A DNA stretch of 50,431 nucleotides from Myceligenerans pegani (GCF_014892515.1 NZ_JADBGR010000075.1:1-50431), one strand, 5' to 3'. Numbered from the stretch's first letter, positions 25,962 through 37,915 are shown. Program-made: numbers and translations. Notes: generated by a model from the letters alone, not told the origin.

Positions 25962-25987
25962 TGATGAGGGCGGCCTCGCCCTCATCA
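25962..25987 (+). promoter_or_regulatory. Hairpin in the leader of the conservon
   Basis: A perfect 11-bp stem (25962-25972 with 25977-25987) and a GCCT tetraloop lie 85 nt before the cvnA start. TAGAAC at 25948-25953 may be the -10 element just upstream, placing the hairpin near the 5' end of the transcript, where it could stabilise it. There is no T-run to make it a terminator. The rest of 25839-26071 holds nothing else I can name. Confidence 0.4.
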
Positions 25988-26071
25988 CGCTGCGTCAGCG
26001 GAGAGGCCCGCACACGCCCTTCCGTTCCGCGTGGCTCTGACGATGAAATCCAACATGGGGGGACCGGCTCT

Positions 26072-27862
26072 GTGAGCTCGACGTCTTCTACTCCGCCGAG
26101 CAGGCTGCGCCAGGTCGCGCCCTGGGTCAGCGTCGTCGGCGTCGCCGCCTTCGTCCTGGTGGCACCCGCTCTCTACACGTCGCAGTGGGGCGGCAAGACC
26201 CTCGGCTGGATCGTCGGCGTCGCGGCGATCATCCTCGCGGTGATCGCCGCGATCGTCGCACAGCGCAGCGCCAGTACCGACGTCGCCGAGGGACGGATGT
26301 ACGTGCACCGGGCGCACGTGTTCGAGAAGATCGCCGAGGAACGCCGCGCGGCCCTCGACGCACTCGTGACGCAGCAGCTGCCCGCCTTCCTCGCCAACGA
26401 CCCGGTGCCGCCGCTGCCCCGGATCGACGACGACCAGTCGCTCAAGCGCCTCGAGGAGGCCGGGATCGCGCTGACCCAGGTCCAGGAGGAGCGCGTGGCC
26501 CGGCGTGACGCCGTCCAGGTCGCCGTCGTCTCCCTGGGGCGCAAGGTGCAGGCCTCCGCGCATCGCATCCAGGAGGAGGCGTCGCGCATGGTGCAGCGCC
26601 ACCCCACCGACCCGGACATCCTGCAGACGTCGATGCGCGTCGACCACGCCGCGGCGCAGCAGGCGCGGCAGGCCCAGAGCCTCGCCGCGCTCTGCGGCGA
26701 GTGGCCGGGCCAGCAGTGGAACGAGCCCCTCGCGCTGCCGGACGTCGTGCAGGGCGCGGCCGGGCGCATCACGGCCTTCCATCGCGTCGAGGTCTCGGGC
26801 GACCCCGGTGTCGCCGTCTCCGCGCGGATCGTCGAGCCGCTCATCCACCTCGTGGCCGAGCTCCTGGCGAACGCCACGCAGTCCTCCCCGCCCACCACGC
26901 AGGTGCTCGTCGCCCTGCGCCAGGTCCAGCGGGGCGCGGTCATCGAGATCGACGACTGCGGCGTCGGGCTGGACGCCAAGCAGCTCGACCAGGCGCGCGA
27001 CATCGCCTCGGGCAAGAAGCAGGTCAGCATCACCGACCTGGGCGAGATCCCGCAGACCGGCCTCGCCGTCGTCGGCACCTACGCGCGGCGGCACGGGTTC
27101 CGCGTCGACATCACCGAGTCCGTCTACGGCGGCCTGCGCGCGATCGTGATGATCCCGGGCGAGCTGACGGAGCCCGTGGCTCCCTCCAGCCTCGGCAACA
27201 CCGGTGGCGGGGAGGCCGTGCGCGTCCCGTCGGTGCCGACCGGACCGAGCCTGCCCACCCGCGGGACGGCGTCGGCGGCGACCGCGATCGCCGACGTCTC
27301 GGCCCCGGCGGACCTGCCCACGCCGCGCACGGAGGCGCCCGCGGCGGGCGGGCGCACCGAGCCCGCCACGCCCTTCTCCGGGGCCGTTCCGGCCGTCACC
27401 GCCACGCCCGAGGCGGCGCCCGCCGCGGACGACGAGGCCGACGAGAAGGAGCCCACGCTGAGCGACGAACCATGGTCCACTCGGTCGACCTTCTCGTCGA
27501 CGACCGTCACCGACCGGCCGCGGCGCGGCCCCGAGCCTCAGGAGGGGCCCGACACGACGACCACGACATCGCCGGACGCACCGGCAGAGACCCGTCCGGC
27601 CCGTACCGGCGCGGACGACGACGAGTTCCCAGAGCCGATTGCCTTGCCGCAGCGGCGCTCACGTCGCGAGGAGGCCGAAGCCATCGATCCCGCAGGATCC
27701 GGGGAGTCCAACGGCAGGCAGAGCAAGCCCGCCCGGCAGCAGACGGCGGAGGAGGCCGGCCAGTGGATGGGCGCCTTCTTCAGCGTGGAGCAGACCCCTG
27801 GGAACGCAACTGACAGCAGCGATCCGTCGGCGGACGCCGGCGCGACTTCGGAGGACCGATGA
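26072..27862 (+). CDS. cvnA: Conservon CvnA, sensor-kinase-like membrane ATPase
   Basis: A protein of 596 residues. Two membrane helices lie near residues 15-35 and 45-65 with almost no extracellular loop. A coiled region (75-200) replaces the usual dimerisation helices, and I see no phospho-acceptor His box. The HATPase domain (about 225-365) has the N box ELLANATQSSP, G1 IDDCGVGLD and G2 TGLAVVGTYARRHG. The remaining 230 residues are Pro/Ala/Glu-rich and disordered, ending QWMGAFFSVEQTPG. In Streptomyces, Cvn proteins form a membrane complex resembling eukaryotic GPCR signalling in which CvnA is the sensor and gates CvnD. The GTG at 26072 was chosen as it precedes the first helix; it has a GGGGGGA upstream. 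It overlaps cvnB by 4 nt. Confidence 0.85.
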   Translation: MSSTSSTPPSRLRQVAPWVSVVGVAAFVLVAPALYTSQWGGKTLGWIVGVAAIILAVIAAIVAQRSASTDVAEGRMYVHRAHVFEKIAEERRAALDALVTQQLPAFLANDPVPPLPRIDDDQSLKRLEEAGIALTQVQEERVARRDAVQVAVVSLGRKVQASAHRIQEEASRMVQRHPTDPDILQTSMRVDHAAAQQARQAQSLAALCGEWPGQQWNEPLALPDVVQGAAGRITAFHRVEVSGDPGVAVSARIVEPLIHLVAELLANATQSSPPTTQVLVALRQVQRGAVIEIDDCGVGLDAKQLDQARDIASGKKQVSITDLGEIPQTGLAVVGTYARRHGFRVDITESVYGGLRAIVMIPGELTEPVAPSSLGNTGGGEAVRVPSVPTGPSLPTRGTASAATAIADVSAPADLPTPRTEAPAAGGRTEPATPFSGAVPAVTATPEAAPAADDEADEKEPTLSDEPWSTRSTFSSTTVTDRPRRGPEPQEGPDTTTTTSPDAPAETRPARTGADDDEFPEPIALPQRRSRREEAEAIDPAGSGESNGRQSKPARQQTAEEAGQWMGAFFSVEQTPGNATDSSDPSADAGATSEDR

Positions 27863-28272
27863 CCACGCAGGCCGAAGGCATGACACAGGCCGACGAGAAC
27901 AGCTGGATGCTCGAGCTCATCAGTGGCGTGCGCGGGGTACGCCACGTCGTGGTGCTCACGTCGGACGGCCTGATGAAGGTGCGGACCGACCACACTCCGC
28001 TGGACGTCGCGGACAAGGTCTCGGCCGCATGCGCCGGATTGGCGGCGCTCGGAATCGGTATGAGCAGGGAGTTCGGTACCAGCGACTCCATCCGCCAGAT
28101 CGTGGTGGAGTTCGAGGGCGGCTTCCTGTTCGTCCGCGGTGCCGGTGACGGCTCGCGGCTCGCGGTGGTCACCGAGTCGAACATCGACCCGGCCCTCGTC
28201 GCGCAGCAGATGCAGGCGCAGGTGCTCATGATCGGGGAACGCACCCTGGGTACCGAGGCCAGGGAGAACTGA
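27859..28272 (+). CDS. cvnB: Conservon CvnB, roadblock/LC7 protein
   Basis: A protein of 137 residues. The roadblock/LC7 fold is seen in SWMLELISGVRGVRHVVVLTSDGLMKV, then ADKVSAACAGLAALGIGMSREFG and the strand GFLFVRGAGDGSRLAVVTE. In bacteria such proteins act as GTPase-activating or scaffold partners of Ras-like GTPases, here CvnD (compare MglB with MglA). The start codon overlaps the cvnA stop (ATGA). The length and position are those of other conservons. Confidence 0.9.
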   Translation: MTTQAEGMTQADENSWMLELISGVRGVRHVVVLTSDGLMKVRTDHTPLDVADKVSAACAGLAALGIGMSREFGTSDSIRQIVVEFEGGFLFVRGAGDGSRLAVVTESNIDPALVAQQMQAQVLMIGERTLGTEAREN

Positions 28273-28300
28273 CCTCGTCGAGGAGAGGCGGTAGCTCTAT

Positions 28301-28657
28301 ATGTCACAGGGGGACGAGTATCGGGACCATCCGGTCCGTTCGTATGTCCTGACGTCCGGGCGCGCGCACCCGACCCGCAACACCCTGCGCCCGGAGACGC
28401 TGCTGGTCGCGGTCGACGGCCGGCCGGCACCGACGACCGCGACCCGCCAGCAGCGCGACCTGGTGCGCCTCTGCCGGGGGACGCTCGCGCTCGCCGAGGT
28501 CGCCGCCTATCTGGCCCTCCCGGTCAGCCTGGTCGCGGTGCTGGTCTCCGACCTGGTCGACTCCGGCCACCTCACGATCCGTTCCAACCACCAGGCGCAC
28601 GTCCTGCCCGGGAGGGACATCCTGGAGAAGGTGCTCGATGGACTCCGCAACATCTGA
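28301..28657 (+). CDS. cvnC: Conservon CvnC, DUF742 protein
   Basis: A protein of 118 residues of the DUF742 family: RDHPVRSYVLTSGRAHPTRNTLRPETLL, then LCRGTLALAEVAAYLALPVSLVAVLVSDLVDSGHL, a winged-helix-like segment. DUF742 proteins occur almost only in conservons, and their role is adaptor-like. GAGGAGAGG lies upstream of the ATG. Its 3' end overlaps cvnD by 20 nt. Confidence 0.9.
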   Translation: MSQGDEYRDHPVRSYVLTSGRAHPTRNTLRPETLLVAVDGRPAPTTATRQQRDLVRLCRGTLALAEVAAYLALPVSLVAVLVSDLVDSGHLTIRSNHQAHVLPGRDILEKVLDGLRNI

Positions 28658-29261
28658 ATCGGCATCCGGATCGGCGATGCCAGGTCAGCATCTCGCGCCG
28701 TCGGTGGCGCGTTCGGTGAAGGTGCTCGTGGTGGGCGCGTTCGGGGTGGGCAAGACGACCCTGATCGGCTCCGTGAGCGAGATCGAGCCCCTCCGCACCG
28801 AGGAGCAGATCACGACGGCGGCCGTCGGCGTCGACCCCGGCCTGCCCGAGAAGCAGACGACGACGGTCGCCCTGGACTTCGGGCGGCTCACGATCTCGCA
28901 GGAGATCGCGCTGTACATGTTCGGCACGCCCGGGCAGCGGCGCTTCTGGGACCTGTGGGCAGGGCTGGCCGACGGCGCCGTGGGCGCGCTGGTCATGGTG
29001 GACACCCGGAGCATCGAGGCCTCGTTCGAGGTCCTGGACCAGCTCGAGCTGCGCACCAAGATGCCGTTCGCCGTGGTGATCAACCAGTTCCCCGACTCGC
29101 CGCAGTATCCGGTGGAGCGCATCCGCGCCGCGCTCGACCTGCTGCCGACGACACCGATCGTGCGGTGCGACGCGCGCAACCGGACGTCGTCGGCGCAGGC
29201 GCTGATCCAGCTGGTCGAGCATGCCCTGACCTTCCCAGCCTTCCAGAAGGCGCCCGCGTGA
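28638..29261 (+). CDS. cvnD: Conservon CvnD, Ras-like small GTPase
   Basis: A protein of 207 residues. G1 (Walker A) is GAFGVGKTT at about residues 33-41. The G3 region is MFGTPGQRRFWDLW, where Gly replaces the DxxG Asp as is normal in CvnD proteins. G4 is VINQFPD, a shifted NxxxD rather than NKxD. It is the GTP-dependent switch of the conservon, acting at the inner membrane with CvnA-C. It overlaps cvnC by 20 nt, and the P450 gene follows by 43 nt. The N-terminal SATSESASGSAMPGQHLAPS is low-complexity. Confidence 0.92.
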   Translation: MDSATSESASGSAMPGQHLAPSVARSVKVLVVGAFGVGKTTLIGSVSEIEPLRTEEQITTAAVGVDPGLPEKQTTTVALDFGRLTISQEIALYMFGTPGQRRFWDLWAGLADGAVGALVMVDTRSIEASFEVLDQLELRTKMPFAVVINQFPDSPQYPVERIRAALDLLPTTPIVRCDARNRTSSAQALIQLVEHALTFPAFQKAPA

Positions 29262-29304
29262 CGCGGGCGGCCGGGAGCCGCACATGCAACCCAGGAGGCT
29301 GAAC

Positions 29305-30540
29305 GTGGGCCCCGACCGGACCAGGCTGGAGAACGTGCCCTACCGGCCGGTACTGCTCGGCGAGCGCGACGTGCTGGACCCGTACACCGACTACGAGCGC
29401 CTGCGCGAGAAGTGGGGTCCCCTCGCGCCCGTGGACATCGTCCCCGGCGTGCCGGCCTGGCTCGTGCTGGGCTACGAGGAAGCGGCCTCGATGCTGCGCA
29501 GCGAGATCATGTTCTCGCGCGACCCGCGCAACTGGACCTACGTGCGGCGGCGCGCGCTCCCGGCCGGCCTGCTCGCCGTCATGGCGCCGCGGGAGAACGC
29601 CTACTACGTGGACGGGCCACGGCACCGCCGGCTGCGGGCGCCGATCGACGACGCCTTCACGACGATCGACGAGACGCGCCTGCGCGTGTCCGTGGAGGTG
29701 GCGTGCGACGCGATCCTGGACGGCCTGGCCGGGCGGGGCGAGGCCGACCTGATCCAGGACTTCACCGTGCCGCTGTGCGTGCACGTGCTCGCCGAGCTGC
29801 TGGGCCTGAGCCACTCCGACGCGCAGCGGATGAGCGTGCTGACCCGCGACATCTACGCGGCCTCGGACGCGGCGGTGGCCGCGTCCGAGGAGATCATGCA
29901 GATCATGATGGAGCACGTGGCCGCCCACCGGCTCGAGCCCGGCGAGGACCTGACCACGGCGATGTTCGAGCACTCCGCGATGGACAACGACGTCGAGGTC
30001 ATGACCACGCTCGCCGAGATGTTCGTCATCGCCCACGACGCCGAGACCGCCTGGGTGGCCGGCGCGCTGCACATGCTGCTGACCGACGACCGCTTCGCCG
30101 CGCGGCTGTACGGCGGGCGGCTCGACGTGACGGGTGCCGTGGACGAGGCGTCGCGGATCCGCCCGCCGGTGGTCAACGTCCTGCCCCGCTTCGCGCGTCA
30201 GGACTGCGAGCTCGGGGGGCGCCTGGTGGCGGCCGGGGACGCCCTGATCCCCGCGATCGCCTCCGCGAACGCGGACCCGGCCCTGGCGATCGACGACCCG
30301 CTGTCCGACGCCGGCGGCCGGTACCACCTGACCTGGGGCGTGGGGCCGCACAGCTGCCCGGCGCAGCGGGTGGCCTCCATCATCGGGCGCACGGCGATCT
30401 CGGCGGTGGTGCACCGGATCCCGCAGATGCGCCTCGACGTGGCCCCGGAGGACATCCGGATGGTGCGCTCCCTCTGGACGCGGTACCCGACCGCCCTGCC
30501 CGTCCGGTTCATCGAGCCGCTCCAGGCCAGCCGCTGGTGA
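29305..30540 (+). CDS. Cytochrome P450 of the conservon (CvnE)
   Basis: A protein of 411 residues. The heme loop is TWGVGPHSCPAQRVA with the thiolate ligand at about C351; the usual FGxGxHxCxG is altered (W for F, P for the Gly after Cys). The ExxR motif is DEASRIRPP in the K helix. The I-helix region EMFVIAHDAETAWVAGAL lacks the usual (A/G)GxxT oxygen-activating Thr, with DAETA in its place. Some conservons carry a P450 as the fifth gene, and this fits. GTG 29305 was preferred since AGGAGG lies 6 nt upstream; ATG 29284 has none. No ferredoxin partner is in the window. The altered I helix leaves open that it is a sensor or a peroxygenase-like variant. Confidence 0.85.
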   Translation: MGPDRTRLENVPYRPVLLGERDVLDPYTDYERLREKWGPLAPVDIVPGVPAWLVLGYEEAASMLRSEIMFSRDPRNWTYVRRRALPAGLLAVMAPRENAYYVDGPRHRRLRAPIDDAFTTIDETRLRVSVEVACDAILDGLAGRGEADLIQDFTVPLCVHVLAELLGLSHSDAQRMSVLTRDIYAASDAAVAASEEIMQIMMEHVAAHRLEPGEDLTTAMFEHSAMDNDVEVMTTLAEMFVIAHDAETAWVAGALHMLLTDDRFAARLYGGRLDVTGAVDEASRIRPPVVNVLPRFARQDCELGGRLVAAGDALIPAIASANADPALAIDDPLSDAGGRYHLTWGVGPHSCPAQRVASIIGRTAISAVVHRIPQMRLDVAPEDIRMVRSLWTRYPTALPVRFIEPLQASRW

Positions 30541-30564
30541 GCGGCGCGGTCCGGCTCGAGATTT

Positions 30565-30583
30565 TTCACCCGCGCGAGGTGAA
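30565..30583. promoter_or_regulatory. Inverted repeat upstream of the monooxygenase gene
   Basis: TTCACC (30565-30570) and GGTGAA (30578-30583) face each other across 7 nt, a possible protein-binding site about 100 nt before the monooxygenase start. A TACCAT near 30635 could be a -10 element. Significance is modest. Confidence 0.3.
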
Positions 30584-30685
30584 CATTTCTCGCAAACCCC
30601 CTGTTCCTCTGCGGGGTCATGGCGCTACCATTCGACCGGATTGTCGCAAGGAAGATAATTTCCGGCCGAAGGAGCAGGGGAAACA

Positions 30686-32197
30686 GTGAGGATTGCCGTC
30701 GTCGGAGCCGGTTTCGCGGGGCTCGCCACCGCGAAGGTGCTCAAGGAGCTCGGGCACGAGGTCACGATCTACGAGAAGGCGCCCGACGTCGGCGGCGTGT
30801 GGAGCGTGACGCGCCGCTACACGGGTCTGCGCACGCAGAACAACCGTGACTCCTACGCGTTCTCCGATCTGCCGATGCCCAAGGAGTACCCGGAGTGGCC
30901 GACGGGGACGCAGGTCCAGGCCTACCTCGAGCAGTACGTGCGCACGTTCGGCCTCAAGCCCACGCTGCGTCTGTCCACCGAGGTGGTGCGCGCCGAGCCG
31001 ACCCCTGAGCAGGACGGCTGGCTGGTGACCGCACGCCCGTCCGGGGCGCCGCTGCGCGCCCCCGAGCGCTTCGACCACCTCGTCGTCGCCAACGGCATCT
31101 TCTCCGACCCGGTCCTGCCCCGCTACGAGGGCTACCCCGACCTGGTGCGCGCGGGCGGGCGGCTCATCGCGTCCAGCCAGCTGAACGACGTCGGGTCGGT
31201 GCGCGGCAAGCACGTCGTCGTCGTCGGCTACGGCAAGTCCGCGTGCGACGTCGCCGCCGAGATCGGCGAGGTCGCCGCCAGCACCACCGTCGTCGCCCGG
31301 CACCTGCTGTGGAAGATGCCGAAGAAGATCGGCAACGTCCTGAACATGAAGTACCTCCTGCTCAACCGGCTGGGCGAGAACCTGTTCCGCTACCAGACGC
31401 AGGAGACCGGCATGGAGCGGTTCCTGCACGGCGCCGGCAACCCGGTCCGGCAGGGGATGATCGACTCGCTGGGTGCGTTCGTGACGGCCCAGCTGGGGCT
31501 GAAGAAGCTCGGCCTGGTGCCGCACGGCGAGTTCTCCGACATCGCCAGCAGCACCATCTCCCTGTCGACCGACGGGTTCTACGAGCAGATCGCCGCCGGG
31601 ACGATCACGGTCCACCGCGACGCCGAGATCGCGCGGTTCGTGGTCGGCGACGACGGGCAGCCGGTCGCCGAGCTCACCGACGGCGCGACCGTGCGGGCCG
31701 ACGTCGTCGTCTGCGGCACCGGCTTCCACCAGCGGATCCCGTTCCTGGACGACTCCATCTCGAAGCGCCTCCAGGACGAGGACGGCAACTTCGAGTTCTG
31801 GCACCAGATCCTCCCGCACGACGTGCCCAACCTGACCTTCGCCGGGTACAACTCGTCGCTCTTCAGCCCGCTGTCGGCGGAGGTGGGCGCGCTGTGGATC
31901 GGCGCGTACCTGGCCGGGGTCATCGAGCTGCCGCCGCTCGAGGAGCGGCGCGCGGCGGTCGCCGAGCGCGTGCGGTGGATGAAGGAGCGCACCAAGGGCA
32001 AGCACGCGCGCGGCACCAACGTCATCCCGTTCTCCATGCACAACATCGACGAGACGCTCTCGGACATCGGCATCGACGTCTCGCGCGGCACGAAGATCAA
32101 GCAGTGGCTGCTGCCCCTGGACCCCGGTGACTACGCGCCTCTCCTCCCGCGGCTCAAGGAGAAGATCGCGAACCACGTGGTGGTCGTCGACGCCTGA
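30686..32197 (+). CDS. Flavin-containing monooxygenase
   Basis: A protein of 503 residues. The FAD motif GAGFAGLATAKVLKELGH is at 7-24. The NADPH motif VVVGYGKSACDVAAE is at about 178-192, with ATG-like segments LVVANGIFSDPVLP and VVCGTGFHQRIPF. It belongs to the FMO/Baeyer-Villiger group, which oxygenates small nucleophilic substrates or ketones. The FxGxxxHxxxF fingerprint is degenerate (GGRLIASSQLND). No signal peptide is present. AAGGAG lies 13 nt before the GTG start. It may form a unit with the P450 gene, but the 145-nt gap with an inverted repeat suggests its own promoter. The substrate is unknown. Confidence 0.88.
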   Translation: MRIAVVGAGFAGLATAKVLKELGHEVTIYEKAPDVGGVWSVTRRYTGLRTQNNRDSYAFSDLPMPKEYPEWPTGTQVQAYLEQYVRTFGLKPTLRLSTEVVRAEPTPEQDGWLVTARPSGAPLRAPERFDHLVVANGIFSDPVLPRYEGYPDLVRAGGRLIASSQLNDVGSVRGKHVVVVGYGKSACDVAAEIGEVAASTTVVARHLLWKMPKKIGNVLNMKYLLLNRLGENLFRYQTQETGMERFLHGAGNPVRQGMIDSLGAFVTAQLGLKKLGLVPHGEFSDIASSTISLSTDGFYEQIAAGTITVHRDAEIARFVVGDDGQPVAELTDGATVRADVVVCGTGFHQRIPFLDDSISKRLQDEDGNFEFWHQILPHDVPNLTFAGYNSSLFSPLSAEVGALWIGAYLAGVIELPPLEERRAAVAERVRWMKERTKGKHARGTNVIPFSMHNIDETLSDIGIDVSRGTKIKQWLLPLDPGDYAPLLPRLKEKIANHVVVVDA

Positions 32198-34750
<2,553 letters not shown>

Positions 34751-34767
34751 TGTCGATGATCTGCAAT

Positions 34768-34803
34768 CTTCTGCTTGACGGTCGGCAGAAGTCCCCCTAG
34801 ATT
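34768..34803 (+). promoter_or_regulatory. Promoter with ROK-type operator, DUF1080 gene
   Basis: TTGACG (34775-34780) and TAGATT (34798-34803) are 17 nt apart, a good sigma-70-type promoter. Around the -35 lies a perfect inverted repeat: CTTCTGC (34768-34774) and GCAGAAG (34785-34791) with a 10-nt centre. The same 24-bp arrangement is present before the ABC transporter operon. Repressor binding here would block the -35. Confidence 0.75.
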
Positions 34804-34839
34804 CGGGTCCGAAAGGTCAAAGCCGACCGAGGAGGGCGC

Positions 34840-37800
34840 ATGCGCTCGCGAGGACCCACGACCCGTACGAGACAGGTAGTCGCGCTGGCGGCTGCCGCAG
34901 CCACCACAGGCGCCGTGCTGACGGGGGCCGTCCCCGTCGCCGCGGCGGCGGCAGACGATCTGCCGCCGCAGGAACCGGGCGTCACCCTGAGGACCTACGA
35001 CATGGCACGGGACATCAGCGAGCTGTGCACGCTGCGCTCCGGCCAGACGCCGAACGTCGACCAGCTCAAGCCGACCATCGACTACTCGACGGACGCGGAC
35101 TTCGGCATGGGCGACCGCTTCATCGCGCACGCCCTGGCCAACCTGTCGGTGCCGTCCGACGGCACCTACGACTTCCGGCTCACCAGCGACGACGGCTCGC
35201 GCCTCGTGATCGACGACAGCGTTGTCGTCGACAACGACGGCCTGCACGGGGCCGAGTCCGTGGAGGGCTCGGCCGCCCTCACCGCCGGTTACCACGACCT
35301 GCGGGTGGAGTACTTCGAGAACACGGGGGACAACGTCCTCCGGTTGGAGTGGCGCCCGTCTGGGGCCGCGGAGTACGAGGTCGTGCCGTCGTCGGCCCTC
35401 AGCACCGAGGCGGGCGTGGTGCGGGTGACAGCGCCGGGCACCAAGTACTGCGAGGGCCAGGACGACACGGCGGGCGACGGCATGCGCCTGGACTCGGTCC
35501 ACCCGGGCTACACGCTCACCGACCTGCGCCCGGAGGGCTTCGAGCCCATGGTCTCGGCCCTCGACTGGACCGACGACGACCGCCTCGTCGTGGTCACGTC
35601 CGGCTCGGTCAGCCCGGCCGGCTGGGTCGAGGACCCGGAGCCGGGCGAGATCTTCCTGCTGGACAACGTGACCGGGGAGACCTCGCGGGAGCAGGTGGAG
35701 GTCGAGAAGGTCGCCACGGACCTGTTCAACCCGATGGGTGTCGCGGTGATCGGGGACTCGATCTACGTCTCCGAGCGCGACGCCCTGACGGAGCTGACCG
35801 ACCCGGACGGCGACGGCTTCTTCGACGAGCACCGCACGGTGGCGGAGTGGCCGTTCGGCGGCAACTTCCACGAGTTCGCCTTCGGCCTGCTGCACGACGA
35901 GGAGTACTTCTACGTCAACCTGTCCGTCGCGATCAACAACGGCGGCGCGACCACCGACCCGCAGCCCGCGGAGAACCGCGGCACCGCGATCCGGGTCGAC
36001 CGGGAGACCGGCGAGGTCGAGTACGTGGCCGGCGGCCTGCGCACGCCCAACGGCATGGTCGAGGGCCCGGACGGCGAGCTGTTCGTGATGGACAACCAGG
36101 GCGGGTGGCTGCCCAGCTCCAAGCTCGTGCACGTCGAGGAGGGCAAGTTCTTCAACCACTTCACCAACCCGGCGGGTCCGTTCGACGACGAGCCGGTGAG
36201 CGCCCCGGCCCTGTGGGTGCCGCAGAACGAGATCGGCAACTCCCCGAGTTCGCCGGTGCTGCTCGAGGACGGGCCGTACGCGGGCCAGCTCGTGTTCGGC
36301 GACGTCACCTACGGCGGCCTGCAGCGCGGCTTCCTCGAAGAGGTCGACGGCGAGTACCAGGGCGCGGTGTTCCGGCACTCCGCCGGACTGGAGGCCGGCG
36401 TCAACCGGACCGTCGTCGGGCCCGACGGGGCGCTGTACGTCGGCGGCATCGGTGAGGCCGGCAACTGGAGCGAGGAGGGCAAGCTGCGGTACGGCCTGCA
36501 GAAGCTCACGCCGAACGGCGAGCACGCCTTCGACATGACGGAGATGCGGGTCACGAGGAAGGGCTTCCGGATCGAGTACACGCAGCCGCTGTCGGAGGAG
36601 ACGGTCGCCGCGATCGCCGAGGACCCGAACGCCGCCTACCGCATGGACCACTGGCGGTACGTGCCCACCCCTGCCTACGGCGGGCCGAAGATCGACGAGC
36701 GTCCGCTGTTCGTCGACCGCGCCCGGGTGTCCCGGGACCGCACGACGGTGATGCTCACCGTCGACGGGCTCGAGCCGGGTCGCGTGGTGCACCTGCGCAG
36801 CCCGCGCCCGTTCACGGACGTCGAGGGCCGGGAGCTGTGGAACACCGAGGCGTGGTACACGCTCAACGCGATCCCCGGGTACCGGTCACCCGCCGAGCGC
36901 GGCTACCACGAGGCGGAGGAGGCGACGCTGCGGGGTTCGGCGAACGTCGACACCGAGCACTCCGGCTACTCGGGCTCCGGGTTCGTGGACGGGTTCGGGC
37001 AGGTGGGCGCATCGGCGACCTTCACCACGAGCGTCCGGCACCGGGGCACGTGGCCGGTGAACCTGCGGTACTCGAACGGGCCCAACCCCTTCGAAGGCAC
37101 CAAGACGGTCTCGGTGCTGGTCAACGGCGAAGAGGTCGAGCCCTGGGCGCTGGAGTCGACCGGTGACTGGAAGACGTGGGCGACGGCGACGCGGGATCTG
37201 CGGCTGAAGAAGGGCGTCAACACCATCACACTGCGCTACGACGAGGAGGACGACGGCAACGTCAACCTGGACGCCCTCACCATCGGCCGTCACACGGACC
37301 TCTGTCGTCCGGAACGGTACGAGCGGGGGTACGAGGCCCTGTTCGACGGCACCCTCGCGTCGTTCGACGAGTGGCGCCTGGCGGGCGCCGGGTCGTTCGG
37401 CCGGCAGAGCGACTGCTCGATCCGCAGCACGGGTGGCATGGGCCTGCTCTGGCACACCGGCGAGGAGCTGGGGCAGTACAGCCTCAAGCTCGACTGGAAG
37501 CTGCTCAAGGACGACAACGGCGGCGTCTTCGTCGGCTTCCCCGACCCGGGGAACGATCCGTGGGTCGCGGTGAACGAGGGCTACGAGATCCAGATCGACG
37601 CCAGTGACGAGCCCGACCGCACGACCGGGTCGATCTACACCTTCCAGGGCGCCGACCCGGCTGCCGTCGAGCGGGCGCTGAACCCGCCGGGGTCGTGGAA
37701 CTCCTACGAGATCCGCGTGGTGGGCGACACCATCAAGGTGTTCCTCAACGGGGTGCTGGTGAACGACTTCGTCAGCACCGACCCGGCGCGCGACCTCTCC

Positions 37801-37890
37801 CGGGGATACATCGGCCTCCAGAACCACGGGGGCGGGGAGACGATCTACTACCGGGACGTGCGGGTGAAGGATCTGTCGGACGCCGGCTGA
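34840..37890 (+). CDS. Secreted PA14 / sorbosone-dehydrogenase-like / CBM / DUF1080 protein
   Basis: A protein of 1016 residues with a signal peptide (1-46, ending VAAAAADD). Domains: PA14-like (50-185: YDFRLTSDDGSRLVIDDSVVVDNDGLHG, then GYHDLRVEYFENTG), a sugar/sorbosone-dehydrogenase-like beta-propeller (215-600), an Ig-like segment, a CBM35/CBM6-like module (685-825: EAEEATLRGSANVDTEHSGYSG) and a C-terminal DUF1080 domain (835-1012: LFDGTLASFDEWRLAG, LKLDWKLLKDDNGGVFVGF). DUF1080 proteins are described as 3-keto-disaccharide hydrolases. The inference is that the protein binds a glycan, oxidises a sugar and cleaves the keto-glycoside at the cell surface. GGAGGG precedes the ATG. The promoter shares its operator with the ABC operon. 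Substrate and cofactor (PQQ or heme) are unproven. Confidence 0.85.
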   Translation: MRSRGPTTRTRQVVALAAAAATTGAVLTGAVPVAAAAADDLPPQEPGVTLRTYDMARDISELCTLRSGQTPNVDQLKPTIDYSTDADFGMGDRFIAHALANLSVPSDGTYDFRLTSDDGSRLVIDDSVVVDNDGLHGAESVEGSAALTAGYHDLRVEYFENTGDNVLRLEWRPSGAAEYEVVPSSALSTEAGVVRVTAPGTKYCEGQDDTAGDGMRLDSVHPGYTLTDLRPEGFEPMVSALDWTDDDRLVVVTSGSVSPAGWVEDPEPGEIFLLDNVTGETSREQVEVEKVATDLFNPMGVAVIGDSIYVSERDALTELTDPDGDGFFDEHRTVAEWPFGGNFHEFAFGLLHDEEYFYVNLSVAINNGGATTDPQPAENRGTAIRVDRETGEVEYVAGGLRTPNGMVEGPDGELFVMDNQGGWLPSSKLVHVEEGKFFNHFTNPAGPFDDEPVSAPALWVPQNEIGNSPSSPVLLEDGPYAGQLVFGDVTYGGLQRGFLEEVDGEYQGAVFRHSAGLEAGVNRTVVGPDGALYVGGIGEAGNWSEEGKLRYGLQKLTPNGEHAFDMTEMRVTRKGFRIEYTQPLSEETVAAIAEDPNAAYRMDHWRYVPTPAYGGPKIDERPLFVDRARVSRDRTTVMLTVDGLEPGRVVHLRSPRPFTDVEGRELWNTEAWYTLNAIPGYRSPAERGYHEAEEATLRGSANVDTEHSGYSGSGFVDGFGQVGASATFTTSVRHRGTWPVNLRYSNGPNPFEGTKTVSVLVNGEEVEPWALESTGDWKTWATATRDLRLKKGVNTITLRYDEEDDGNVNLDALTIGRHTDLCRPERYERGYEALFDGTLASFDEWRLAGAGSFGRQSDCSIRSTGGMGLLWHTGEELGQYSLKLDWKLLKDDNGGVFVGFPDPGNDPWVAVNEGYEIQIDASDEPDRTTGSIYTFQGADPAAVERALNPPGSWNSYEIRVVGDTIKVFLNGVLVNDFVSTDPARDLSRGYIGLQNHGGGETIYYRDVRVKDLSDAG

Positions 37891-37915
37891 CACCCGGCGC
37901 CCGACGCGGTGGTGG

